NCBI GenBank assembly: GCA_032433765.1
Contig: JAVIAB010000051.1
Coordinates: 81,856,847 to 81,920,846, forward strand
Direction of reading: 5' to 3'
Origin: Megaustenia siamemsis
Lineage: Eukaryota; Mollusca; Gastropoda; Stylommatophora; Ariophantidae
DNA length: 64,000 bases
In this document: in pieces, positions 32,051-42,000 of the stretch
Layout: every line of letters begins with the position of its first letter
Numbering within the stretch: position 1 is the stretch's first letter
Translations under genes and position numbers: made by a program
The notes under the pieces: generated by a model
What the model saw: only the letters and a program-made list of their open reading frames with translations
Database searches by the model: none
What the model was told of the DNA's origin: nothing

Positions 32051-32280
32051 GTTCGAATTCCTCTCCTTGGCTTCCTCTGGACTTGTACGGGAGGCCCCAA
32101 TCTCTTTCACGGTGGTCTGCCATATTCGCCTTTCGTTTTCTGAATATGCCTCATGTGTACCACACACTTTGCTGTTTTCGCTTTCTGGGCCGTTGATCAT
32201 TTTTGATTCATCCGCCCCATCCACCTTCACAGACTTTTCACATATGGGTTGAACATACCCGGCTTGCCGGCAACATTTTT

Positions 32281-32680
32281 CTACGTTTATGCTTTCTAAA
32301 ATTTTGATTATTTCTTGGTGCTTTAATTTGTCAAATGCCTTGGTATAATTTATGAAATATATGTCTGTTTTCACCTCTATGGCTCTTTCTACTAAAGATC
32401 TTATGATATATATGGCATTGCTCGTTCCTTTACCTGCAACAAAACCACACTGTTCATCGCTAATTTCTGGACTGATTTTGTTTCGCACTCTTCACATGAT
32501 GATTCTTAGTAATACCTTAGTCATATGACTCATAAGGCTTATTGTGCGATGATCATCTAATTCAATCGCACCCGATTTCTTTGGTAAGGCTATGAATATT
32601 GATTTGAGCAGGTCGTCTTGTATATATCCGCTGTTGTAGATATCATTCAATACTTTTGTTATTAACAATGTTTTTATTAT
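32281..32680 (-). pseudogene. LINE-A/C reverse transcriptase fragment
   Basis: The minus strand gives ITKVLNDIYNSGYIQDDLLK, FIALPKKSGAIELDDHRTIS and LMSHMTKVLLRII, then in a shifted frame from 32,488 ISDEQCGFVAGKGTSNAIYI and YFINYTKAFDKLKHQEIIK. FINYTKAF holds the first RT catalytic Asp position as Asn (usually FIDYTKAF), a damaging change. The fragment fuses in phase to the LINE-B leader at about 32,280, creating a chimeric open frame. Confidence 0.75.
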
Positions 32681-32685
32681 ATCCA

Positions 32686-32730
32686 ATTATGTCTATTATA
32701 ACCAATTACGTCTATTATAATCAATATGTC
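32686..32730. repeat. ACGTCTATTATAACCAA motif, right remnant
   Basis: TATGTCTATTATAACCAATT, then ACGTCTATTATAATCAATA: the same short repeat as at 26.8 kb, marking the right limit of the invaded locus. Confidence 0.8.
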
Positions 32731-33814
32731 AGACTTTACCCCGGCATGAGCTTGAGTGATCTGACCAGCCCCAAAGTGCCACACATCGTTGTGCTCCAGA
32801 GAGGTTGTATCCAGCTAGGCAGATTAAAAATGAAACCCTGATCGTTTGGAAGTGAAGGCGGTTGATTTAGAAAAGTTATCATCCAAGACCCTGTGCATGT
32901 TTATGAAACAAATGTAGCCAGGAAATAATAGGAAGATTTGTTTTTCCCTGCGATGTGACAGTCCAATGTTCGAAGTTTGGAGCTTGCATGAAAGACAATG
33001 AAGCTGGCAGTGGTCAGGCAGCTGCTGTTTCTTCTTCTTCAAGGTTCGAGTCTTGTGATCATGCGAACTTGACTCTTTGTTCTGTTTCATGATGTAGGGG
33101 TTAGGACAACATGACACGATAGTCGCATAGTCAGTACTCGTAAATGCGCGTGTGTCCTGATTTTTCCCCTAAACCTGCGCCGTGGCTGACACACTCCGTC
33201 TTCGGCAGGCAGAATCTTGGTTTGAAGCAGGAGTTTTCCTTCTCGTAGAGTGGATGTCGTCCTGGGATGTTGGGCCCACCTTGTCCGTGGTTTCTGTCTG
33301 GGTGTTCTCCCATAGCCTTTCCTTCTCTCGGTGGTAACTGATTGGTAGCAGTGGTTTATTTTCTAGGGTGTCCTTCCCCGTGGACAGAGCTTTGGATGCG
33401 GCTCTTGCTCCCATGGCCTGTCCTATCGTTGGACATATGGGGATTATTTAATTGTGCACCAGTTCCACCCGCTGCCCTCACACCGTCCTGGTATATAGAG
33501 GCCTTCCATCTATAGTCTTTGGTTCTTGAGATCAGATCTGCAGACCCGTTTCTATGATGAAGCTGGCAGTTCTATCCAGGTCGTGACAGCTGCTCTATAG
33601 TTTTGGCCCTACTTCAGCACCCTCTGGACAGATCTGACACCGTGGTTCCTTGTAGACTGGACTCAGATGAGGGATATGGTTTGGGTCCTTAATACCAGTT
33701 CCACTATGAAATTCGTGTCTGTGAGACACTGAGATGGTAGAGGTGACTTAACAGTCTGCAGTGACCGGTTCTCAGACGGAGAATGATGGTCTGCTAGAAT
33801 CTCTAATTAGTGTA
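32731..33814. other. unassigned sequence, possibly old element
   Basis: Two overlapping minus-strand frames (33,313-33,131 and 33,414-33,169, 60 and 81 codons) have a basic, proline-containing composition (SYHREKERLWENTQTETTD; CLPKTECVSHGAGLGEKSG). I do not recognise them. They might be LINE leader or ORF1 debris, given the RNase H relic just beyond. Confidence 0.3.
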
Positions 33815-34010
33815 TGGGGATCATCGATGTTGCTGATGTCCAACCTTCTTTCCCATTCCGACTGGATTTTGTTGTTTATTGTAGTTTTGGCTTCTTTGTA
33901 AGTTACGTGGTGTCAAAATTGCTCCAATTTGCTGCCTGTTTTTGGATAGTGTATCATTACCGCCAATTCCACATTGGGATGGCAAACACTGGTCAGTTAG
34001 CAATTGGTAG
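33815..34010 (-). pseudogene. LINE-E RNase H relic
   Basis: Mixed minus-strand frames give CLPSQCGIGGNDT, KTGSKLEQF, then VTYKEAKTTINNKIQSEWE. This is the (W)xPSHCxIxGNExAD...A..GS...Q pattern at the end of RNase H followed by the YxEAK linker of LINE-E. Several shifts are present. Confidence 0.6.
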
Positions 34011-34099
34011 GTTGATTCGAAAACGAATATTAGCAGTTACGACGGGCTAATGATTCAAACAATAGTCATGAATCTAGAATCATGCCCGACTGTACGAAC

Positions 34100-34285
34100 A
34101 TAAGGTCAAAACTGGAGAACGAGAGCTATGAGGAGGGATACAGAAAATTAACAAATCAGCACAGAACTTGAGCCGTCAGTCTCCACACTTTGAAGGACAT
34201 ACTGGGGAGGAAATTTGAGCACTTATGGACGTCTGTGATGTGCAGTGAAAATGATCCGTTGACTAAACTAAACTATAAGTAGAAA
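34100..34285 (+). pseudogene. LINE-D 3' end relic
   Basis: AACAAATCAGCACAGAACTTG, GTCAGTCTCCACACTTTGAA and TTTGAGCACTTATGGACGTC follow, in order, the LINE-D 3' sequence at 23,080-23,175 (CATAGAACTGGAGTCGTCAG, CTGAGCACTTATGGACATG). Identity is lower than between the other copies, so this is an older subfamily. Confidence 0.6.
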
Positions 34286-34407
34286 CGTCCTAGATATAAG
34301 ACATATGAAACAAAACAGATGTTTCCAATGCCTGAAATACTATGGGATGATCTTAAGGTCAATAAGTGAAATGAGAAATAAGATCAACTAAGCAAAATTA
34401 AATTGTC

Positions 34408-34612
34408 CCTCCATGCTTTAAGTTATATGGACAATATGATGTTAGTAACAGTAGTTTCAATGACCAGCGACATATTTTATCAGTGATCACGCCAAACCGC
34501 CCATTTTTCCATAAAATCCGGTACCCATTTCGGAATGCGAACCTAAGTGCTATCGAGTGGGATCAAACTCAACATCTTGTTGCCCACTAATCACTGAGCT
34601 ACCGCGGCTCCT
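34408..34612 (-). mobile_element. diverged SINE relic
   Basis: The right end matches the SINE head (CACTGAGCT, CCGCGGCTCC) and the middle keeps AAAATCCGGTACCCATTT. The stretch beyond it differs (CACGCCAAACCGCCCATTTT) and the box B is decayed. It is an older or different subfamily sharing the same core. Confidence 0.7.
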
Positions 34613-34690
34613 GTAAGATCAATATACACACATAAGTGAAAACACATCAACCTGAGCAGAGAGAATAAACATCGGTATAAGAAAAAGAAA

Positions 34691-35480
34691 AAAGGTATGC
34701 TGATGATACAGTCTTAATCGCTAAGAGTGAAAATGAGTTTCAAGATATGTGGGACATTATATAGAAAGAAATCAAAAATAAAGGACTCAGCCTTAATAGC
34801 AAAAAGACAGAGGTAATGGTAACAACAAAGAAAAAGACATCACCTCAGTGGAAAATAAAGACAAGTGGAACAATATTAAAACAGGTAAATTAATTTAAAT
34901 ATTTGGGAATTTTATTAACCTCAGACGGAAGATGTACAAAAGAGGTGAGATGCAGAATGGCTCAAGCAAAAGCAGCTTTCATGAAAAATGAGGAAGATAC
35001 TATGCAATCCATTTTTGACAATAGAAACAAGAAAAAGAGTTTTTGGATGTTATGTAGAGCCAGTCTTAACATATGGATGCGAATCATGGACAAAAGGACA
35101 ACAGACAAGAAAATCACTGGAGTCTGTAGAAATGTGGTTTTACAGAAGAATGTTGAGAGTACCGTGGACAGCTAAAGAAGAGTAATGAAGATGTTCTGAG
35201 AGAGGTCAAAGCAAAAAGAGAACTAATTTCCAATATTAGGAAGAAACATCATTTTTTAGCCATGTAATGAGAATAGAACAACTGGAATATATTGTAACAA
35301 CTGGAAAAATTGAGGGACGAAGAGATAAAGGGAAGCAAAGAGAGAAAAAATAACAGACAGCTTAAGAGAATGGCTTGGCAGAAGGTCAACAACAGAAATG
35401 ATAAATAGCTGTCGAGATCGAAAGATGTGGAGAGGCATGATCACATACGCCAGCAGGCCCGGTACTTGATGATGATGATA
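34691..35480 (+). mobile_element. LINE-C 3' half, plus strand
   Basis: Plus-strand copy starting at the RT catalytic motif: [20 protein letters not shown], a stop, SLNSKKTEVMVTTKKKTS and FKYLGILLTSDGRC. After a shift it reads RKILCNPFLTIETRKRVFGC, YVEPVLTYGCESWTKG and RRMLRVPWTAK, then a further shift. The 3' end AGCAGGCCCGGTACTT is followed by (GAT)4 at 35,467-35,479. Truncation at the 5' side falls next to an A-rich stretch. Confidence 0.85.
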
Positions 35481-35689
35481 AGAAAAAGATAGAAAGTTCT
35501 GCAATCCTTCCATTGACAGAAATAGAAAGAAGATGGGAATTAATCAGCAATAGATTGACTGTTTTCTCGGGATTGGAATGTTTTGGAAGACGTTATTGAC
35601 ATCCAGACAACCCACTCTTATCACACTTTTTAACCATATTTTTTACATTATTTTTACCTCATATGATATCTATTCATAAAAACACATCC

Positions 35690-35960
35690 AGTGAAGAATT
35701 GACATATTCCATAGAAGCATTCAATAAGTTGGGATTGAAAATTAATCTTACAAAAGATGTCATAACGCTATGAATGAAACATTAGCAGGCAACGAGCAGA
35801 ACCAATAGGTAGGTGTTGACAATTCTCGTACATTCATATTCTGGTAATCTATGTAACATCAGATGGTGGTGTTGGCGGATGAACCTATTTTTTAAAATGA
35901 ACAAATTCTAAGTCGCTTTTCGCCAAATGAAACATTTTTTTAAGATTCTCATGAAACAAA
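35690..35960 (+). pseudogene. old LINE relic, unnamed
   Basis: One plus-strand frame reads ELTYSIEAFNKLGLKINLTK, matching the FxxLGLxINLxKT pattern just after the LINE RT catalytic motif. The following part contains GNLCNIRWWC and FFKMNKF. Many stops. The family is not identifiable. Confidence 0.4.
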
Positions 35961-36340
35961 AAATACAAAACTAAGGATCAATCTGTGAAAGCCTTGAAGT
36001 CCTTTCTGGATCATAGGTCATGGACAAGAATCCTCCATCTATCCCTATTCTTGAACATTTTTCTACTTCACTCCAGTCTAGTCCAGTGATCTTGAACATT
36101 ACCACGACCTCTCCTTCTTTATGTATTCATTTGTCTTATTTTTTTATTTTTTCCCCAATGGGTTCTATGAAAGCATCAATTTCGTTATGCTGACATCAAG
36201 CTTTTTTTTTTAGTTTATCCAATTAATCACATTTTTCTATTCATATTTTGTTACTCTGTTGATGTATGAGAGCTGTATGTTTGCCATGTTATTGTGCTAA
36301 TATGTAACTTGATGAACAACGTCAAGTGAAATATTCAGCC
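35961..36340. other. unassigned sequence
   Basis: T-rich; no recognised feature. Confidence 0.45.
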
Positions 36341-36341
36341 A

Positions 36342-36382
<41 letters not shown>

Positions 36383-36404
36383 ATAGTAGCAGTAGTAGTA
36401 GTAA

Positions 36405-36449
<45 letters not shown>
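36341..36449 (+). repeat. (AGT)n microsatellite
   Basis: About 109 bp of AGT/TAG trinucleotides with a few AAT and AGC interruptions. Read on the minus strand it is (ACT)n directly after the next entry, like the trinucleotide tails of the LINEs here. Confidence 0.95.
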
Positions 36450-36960
36450 CTTCCGTCAGTCATAGTTGACTATGGGTTTTGCAGCGCCGCTAGTAGTGTT
36501 ATTTTTCGTTTCTTTCGCCGTGTTCTCTATTTCTATGAATCTGTCTGCACCGTGTCCTCTCCAGGAGGGAGATTGGGCAGAAATAGAAAGAGAGAAGTTG
36601 TCGCCCATGCAACATTGTCTTCTTTCCACGCAGCCGAGCGATCCCAAAGTCTAGCTGGGTAAGAACAGTTTGGTGCCAACTGCGTAGCATGAGTTGCCAG
36701 AGCAATGTTGAAATCAACATTGAACTGCCTTAGGGACTCCATCTCCGGATTTTACCTCTGGGTTAACTCCCGAACTCTTTTCCGTGAACAGGTACCCGCT
36801 AGACAGCGGGGGTTCACAATCAAAGTTGACCTAGATGCGTTGACATTTTTAGGCTAACAGGTCGCATCTATCCGGGGGAGGTTAGGGCGCCTCCGACTCG
36901 CCAATGAAAATGTCATAGGGCATATGGGGCATTTTTAAAAATAAAATTAGCTACCCACGC
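36450..36960 (-). other. possible 3' end of an unidentified retroelement
   Basis: The block is GC-richer than its surroundings and ends on the minus strand with CATAGTCAACTATGACTGAC, which contains a short palindrome, next to an (ACT)n run. A trinucleotide tail after a GC-richer body is how the LINE 3' ends in this window look. No coding motif was found. Confidence 0.35.
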
Positions 36961-38220
36961 AACTAATTCACCCCACCCTCTGTAATCACCACCTGACTTC
37001 GTTTTGCGGTTCGCGGTTGGTTATTCTATATTCGCTGCACGCCTCTATATCTAGATGCTGACCACTGTAAGCATCACCGCTTACCTTTATGTGCGGGATG
37101 GCAGGTAGATAGTGTCTAAGCTCTTTCTACACATGATCCCATTGTGTACATTATCGAAAATGGGCCAACTTACGTTGAGTCCGCAATGAATGAAAACCAC
37201 CCAATCACTATCAATGAAATTGTACAAACATCATCGAAGAAATCAAAACAATCATGGGTATCATGTAGGAGAACTGATATCGGCAGACGGTCCCTTTGCT
37301 ATCCTCGTTAATCGAAGTACACATGGGCATAGCTACAAACATTTCTAGCCAGGACGCCATCTTAACCCCGTCTCCACCAATATCCAATCAGCATTTTTTA
37401 CAACCTTTGATATTTTCAGTATTTCTTTTTCATTCCATCCCACGCCGCTCCTCGATGTCTTATTCAGCATTTCTTTCATTAGATTCCATCTGTTATCAAT
37501 GTGATTTAGGCTTTCGTTTCCAAATATATATATACAGGCGCATATCTTTTTTTCATTTCAAACAGCAATCTTCTTAGGTCTTTTTTTACATTTAAAATCC
37601 TTGCTGTAAATAATATATTAGCTATCAGGGGAATCTGCTTGTGAGGAATTAAAAATATTAGGGTGCTCCCAAGTGGACATTATGTCATTGCTTTTCCAAA
37701 ATTACTAATAATGGGTCGGCATTCAGCAAAAACCGTGCTTTTCCCATTATGAAGAAATTGTGTTTTATAAAGAGCCAATTGTTAATTATTAGATATATTG
37801 TTAACAAAAGCTATCTAAACATGAGCGTCACGATGTTTTAGTATATTACATAATGCTGCCTATCGGTGTACAAGGGGGCAGACATGTATGCGCGGGTGGG
37901 GACTGGCAGAATTGATTATACCAGGGTTCTTTAACTGTGTTTCGTTAAACTTCGCAATAGATCATTGTGGTTCCGCGAGAGGTAGGATTTTGCGAGAGAT
38001 CGGTTTGAGTGCCACGAAAGTTATATAGTTATGGATTTCGCGAAAGAGGCGTGTTAGTTTTGTACTAAGTGTCTAGGGGTTATGTAAACTTTGATAAAAA
38101 GAGTTCAGCGAAAGAGGTCGTTTTGGTGTTTGTAAGAAATGGCTTAACGTGGTGTCATGTGGCAAGTTGTTCAACGAGAGATAGATTTGGTTTCCGTTTC
38201 TCTAAACATTTGGTACAAAC
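36961..38220. other. unassigned AT-rich sequence
   Basis: No repeat or coding motif recognised; a 93-codon frame at 37,296 has low-complexity hydrophobic content only. Confidence 0.5.
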
Positions 38221-38234
38221 ATGCCCGACATATG

Positions 38235-38497
38235 GGAGCCCAGTGGTTCAGCTCAATGGTTAGTGAACTGGACTACCACGGACAAGGGGTAGGGTTCGAT
38301 CCCAACAGACGGCTTCCGAGTTCACCCAGCCTTAAATGGGTACCGGATTTTTTTCTGGGAAAGTAAAGCAGCACGGGCGTAATACTGACGACATTACCCC
38401 AAAAATCATGTGCTGAAGGTCTGTAAAATATAGGGTCACTAACACTATATTTCCCTATACGCCACTTGGCGTGACGGGGGTACTTTACTTTTACCTT
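38235..38497 (+). mobile_element. tRNA-derived SINE, full length
   Basis: Plus-strand SINE. Head GTGGTTCAGCTCAATGGTTAG, box B GGTTCGATCCC, core AAATGGGTACCGGATTTTTT, 3' palindrome CGCCACTTGGCG and tail TACTTTACTTTTA. TSD ATGCCCGACATATG at 38221-38234 and 38498-38511 (14 bp, perfect). Confidence 0.95.
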
Positions 38498-38550
38498 ATG
38501 CCCGACATATGATGAACACAGAAGGCTCTTGTGGCCGTCACCACTAGAAT

Positions 38551-38932
38551 ACCGGGACAAATACAGGTAGTATACCGTGACAAATAAAGGTAGCATACCA
38601 TGATAAATACAGGTAGTATACCGGGACAAATACAGTTAGTATACCGTGACAAATACAGGTAGTATACCGTGACAAATACAGGTAGTATACCGGGACAAAT
38701 AAAGGTAGCATACCGTGACAAATACAGGTAGCATACCGGGACAAATACAGGTAGTATACCGTGACAAATACAGGTAGTATACCGGGACAAATACAGGTAG
38801 TATACCGGGACAAATACAGGTAGTATACCGGGACAAATACAGGTAGTATACCGGGACAAATACGGGTTGTATACGGGGACAAATACAGGTAGTATACGGG
38901 GACAAATACAGGTAGTATACCGTGACAAGCCG
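38551..38932. repeat. 23-bp minisatellite
   Basis: About sixteen units of 23 bp with GACAAATACAGGTAGTATAC as core; variants have GTGACA or GGGACA. Because 23 is not a multiple of three, the long minus-strand frames here (for example 198 codons at 38,491-39,087) are periodic artefacts. Confidence 0.95.
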
Positions 38933-39039
38933 CACAGGTGAGAAGCCTTGAGCTGAAAACTTTCTTCTAAGTTATTGATGTCTAGAGAGCTTAAAAGAAG
39001 AGAAATGCAATTTAAGATGTCTATAAGGTATCTCAAGTT

Positions 39040-42000
39040 ACAGTGGCTAGTAAGTATCTCAATTAGGGTGGCTAGTAGGTGTTTCATGTCTCAGTGGCTA
39101 GTAGGTATCTCATGTCTCGGTGGCTAGTAGGTATCTCATGTCTCGGTGGCTAGTAGGTATCTAAAATCTTGGTGGCTAGTAAGTATCTCATGTCTCAGTG
39201 GCTAGTAGGTATCTCATGTCTCGGTGGTTATTAGGTATCTCATGTCTTGGTGGCTAGTAGGTATCTCATATCTTGGTGGCTAGTAGGTATCTCATGTCTC
39301 AGTGGCTAGTAGGTATCTCATGTCTCGGTGGTTATTAGGTATCTCATGTCTTGGTGGCTAGTAGGTATCTCATGTCTCGGTGGCTAGTAGGTATCTCATG
39401 TCTCGGTGGCTAGTAGGTATCTCAAGTTACAGTGGCTAGTAAGTATCTCAATTAGGGTGGCTAGTAGGTGATTCATGTCTCAGTGGCTAGTAGGAATCTC
39501 ATGTCTCGGTGGCTAGTATGTATCTCATGTCTCGGTGGCTAGTAGGTATCTCATGTCTCGGTGGCTAGTAGGTATCTCATGTCTCGGTGGCTAGTAGGTA
39601 TCTCATGTCTTGGTGGCTAGTAGGTGATTCATGTCTCGGTGGCTAGTAGGTATCTCAAGTTACAGTGGCTAGTAGGTGATTCATGTCTCAGTGGCTAGTA
39701 GGTGATTCATGTCTCAGTGGCTAGTAGGAATCTCATGTCTCGGTGGCTAGTATGTATCTCATGTCTCGGTGGCTAGTAGGTATCTCATGTCTCGGTGGCT
39801 AGTAGGTATCTCATGTCTCGGTGGCTAGTAGGTATCTCAAGTTACAGTGGCTAGTAGGTATCTCAAGTTACAGTGGCTAATAAGTATCTCAATTAGGGTG
39901 GCTAGTAGGTGATTCATGTCTCAGTGGCTAGTAGGTATCTCATGTCTCGGTGGCTAGTAGGTATCTCATGTCTCGGTGGCTAGTAGGTGATTCATGTCTC
40001 GGTGGCTAGTAGGTATCTCATGTCTTGGTGGCTAGTAGGTGATTCATGTCTCAGTGGCTAGTAGGAATCTCATGTCTCGGTGGCTAGTATGTATCTCATG
40101 TCTTGGTGGCTAGTAGGTATCTCATGTCTCGGTGGCTAGTAGGTATCTCATGTCTCGGTGGCTAGTAGGTATCTCATGTCTTGGTGGCTAGTAGGTGATT
40201 CATGTCACAGTGGCTAGTAGGTGATTCATGTCTCAGTGGCTAGTAGGAATCTCATGTCTCGGTGGCTAGTATGTATCTCATGTCTCGGTGGCTAGTAGGT
40301 ATCTCATGCCTCGGTGGCTAGTAGGTATCACAAGTTACAGTGGCTAGTAGGTATCTCAAGTTACAATGGCTAGTAAGTATCTCAATTAGGGTGGCTAGTA
40401 GGTGATTCATGTCTCAGTGGCTAGTAGGAATCTCATGTCTCGGTGGCTAGTAGGTATCTCATGTCTCGGTGGTTATTAGGTATCTCATGTCTTGGTGGCT
40501 AGTAGGTATCTCATGTCTTGGTGGCTAGTAGGTGATTCATGTCTCAGTGGCAAGTAGGTATCTCATGTCTCGGTGGCTAGTAGGTATCTCATGTCTCGGT
40601 GGCTAGTAGGTATCTCAAGTTACAGTGGCTAGTAAGTATCTCAATTAGGGTGGCTAGTAGGTGATTCATGTCTCAGTGGCTAGTAGGTGATTCATGTCTC
40701 AGTGGCTAGTAGGAATCTCATGTCTCGGTGGCTAGTATGTATCTCATGTCTCGGTGGCTAGTAGGTATCTCATGTCTCGGTGGCTAGTAGGTATCTCATG
40801 TCTCGGTGGCTAGTAGGTATCTCATGTCTCGGTGGCTAGTAGGTATCTCATGTCTCGGTGGCTAGTAGGTATCTCATGTCTTGGTGGCTAGTAGGTATCT
40901 CATGTCTTGGTGGCTAGTAGGTGTTTCATGTCTCGGTGGCTAGTAGGTGTTTCATGTCTCGGTGGCTAGTAGGTGTTTCATGTCTCGGTGGCTAGTAGGT
41001 GTTTCATGTCTCGGTGGTTAGTAGGTATCACATGTCTCGGTGGCTAGTAGGTATCTCATGTCTCAGTGGCTAGTAGGTATCTCATGTCTCGGTGGCTAGT
41101 AGGTGTTTCATGTCTCAGTGGCTAGTAGGTGTTTCATGTCTCAGTGGCTAGTAGGTATCTCATGTCTCGGTGGCTAGTAGGTATCTCATGTCTCAGTGGC
41201 TAGTAGGTATCTCATGTCTCTGTGGCTAGTAGGTGTTTCATGTCTCGGTGGCTAGTAGGTATCTCATATCTCGGTGGCTAGTAGGTATCTCATGTCTCAG
41301 TGGCTAGTAGGTATCTCATGTCTCAGTGGCTAGTAGGTGTTTCATGTCTCGTTGGCTAGTAGGTGTTTCATGTCTCGGTGGCTAGTAGGAGTTTCATGTC
41401 TCAGTGGCTAGTAGGTGTCTCATGTCTCGGTGGCTAGTAGGTATCTCATGTCTCGGTGATTATTAGGTATCTCATGTCTCAGTGGCTAGTAGGTATCTCA
41501 TGCCTCGGTGGCTAGTAGGTGTTTCATGTCTCAGTGGCTAGTAGGTGTCTCATGTCTCGGTGGCTAGTAGGTATCTCATGTCTCGGTGGCTAGTAGGTAT
41601 CTCATGTCTCAGTGGCTAGTAGGTATCTCATGTCTCGGTGGCTAGTAGGTGTTTCATGTCTCAGTGGCTAGTAGGTATCTCATGTCTCGGTGGCTAGTAG
41701 GTATCTCATGTCTCAGTGGCTAGTAGGTATCTCATGTCTCGGTGGCTAGTAGGTGATTCATGTCTCAGTGGCTAGTAGGTGTTTCATGTCTCGGTGGCTA
41801 GTAGGTGTTTCATGTCTCAGTGGCTAGTAGGTATCTCATGTCTCGGTGGCTAGTAGGTATCTCATGTCTCAGTGGCTAGTAGGTATCTCATGTCTCGGTG
41901 GCTAGTAGGTGTTTCATGTCTCAGTGGCTAGTAGGTATCTCATGTCTCGGTGGCTAGTAGGTGTTTCATGTCTCAGTGGCTAGTAGGTGTTTCATGTCTC

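Larger units (their letters stand above)
29358..32280 (-). mobile_element. LINE-B, longest copy, with endonuclease deletion
   Basis: Minus-strand LINE with (ATC)n at 29,359-29,387 as its 3' tail. Reading 5' to 3': about 32,280-32,040 is a leader (VQPICEKSVKVDGADESKM); then STWNIRTLYQQGNWKI, the start of an APE-type endonuclease; GISET at 31,930 with a stop just after it; IIQTYAPTQD near 31,670; the RT linker (31,665-31,069); RT (31,085-30,492) with AAGPDSIQIEVI, FIALPKKNGA, QQFGFRKNSGTKE and CFIDYTKAFDRVHH. The RT continues after an 87-bp LINE-A insertion, then GVRQGCILSPSLFN and YADDT near 30,160. The second half of the endonuclease (the GDFNAK and SDHN parts in the family) is missing between YAPTQD and NPVMIKMKIKLK. 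Confidence 0.85.

Noticed and set aside
38491..39087. 198-codon CICPGILPVFV-type repeat protein on the minus strand
   Set aside because: All three minus frames give similar peptides because the 23-bp period cycles through frames; it is a minisatellite artefact.
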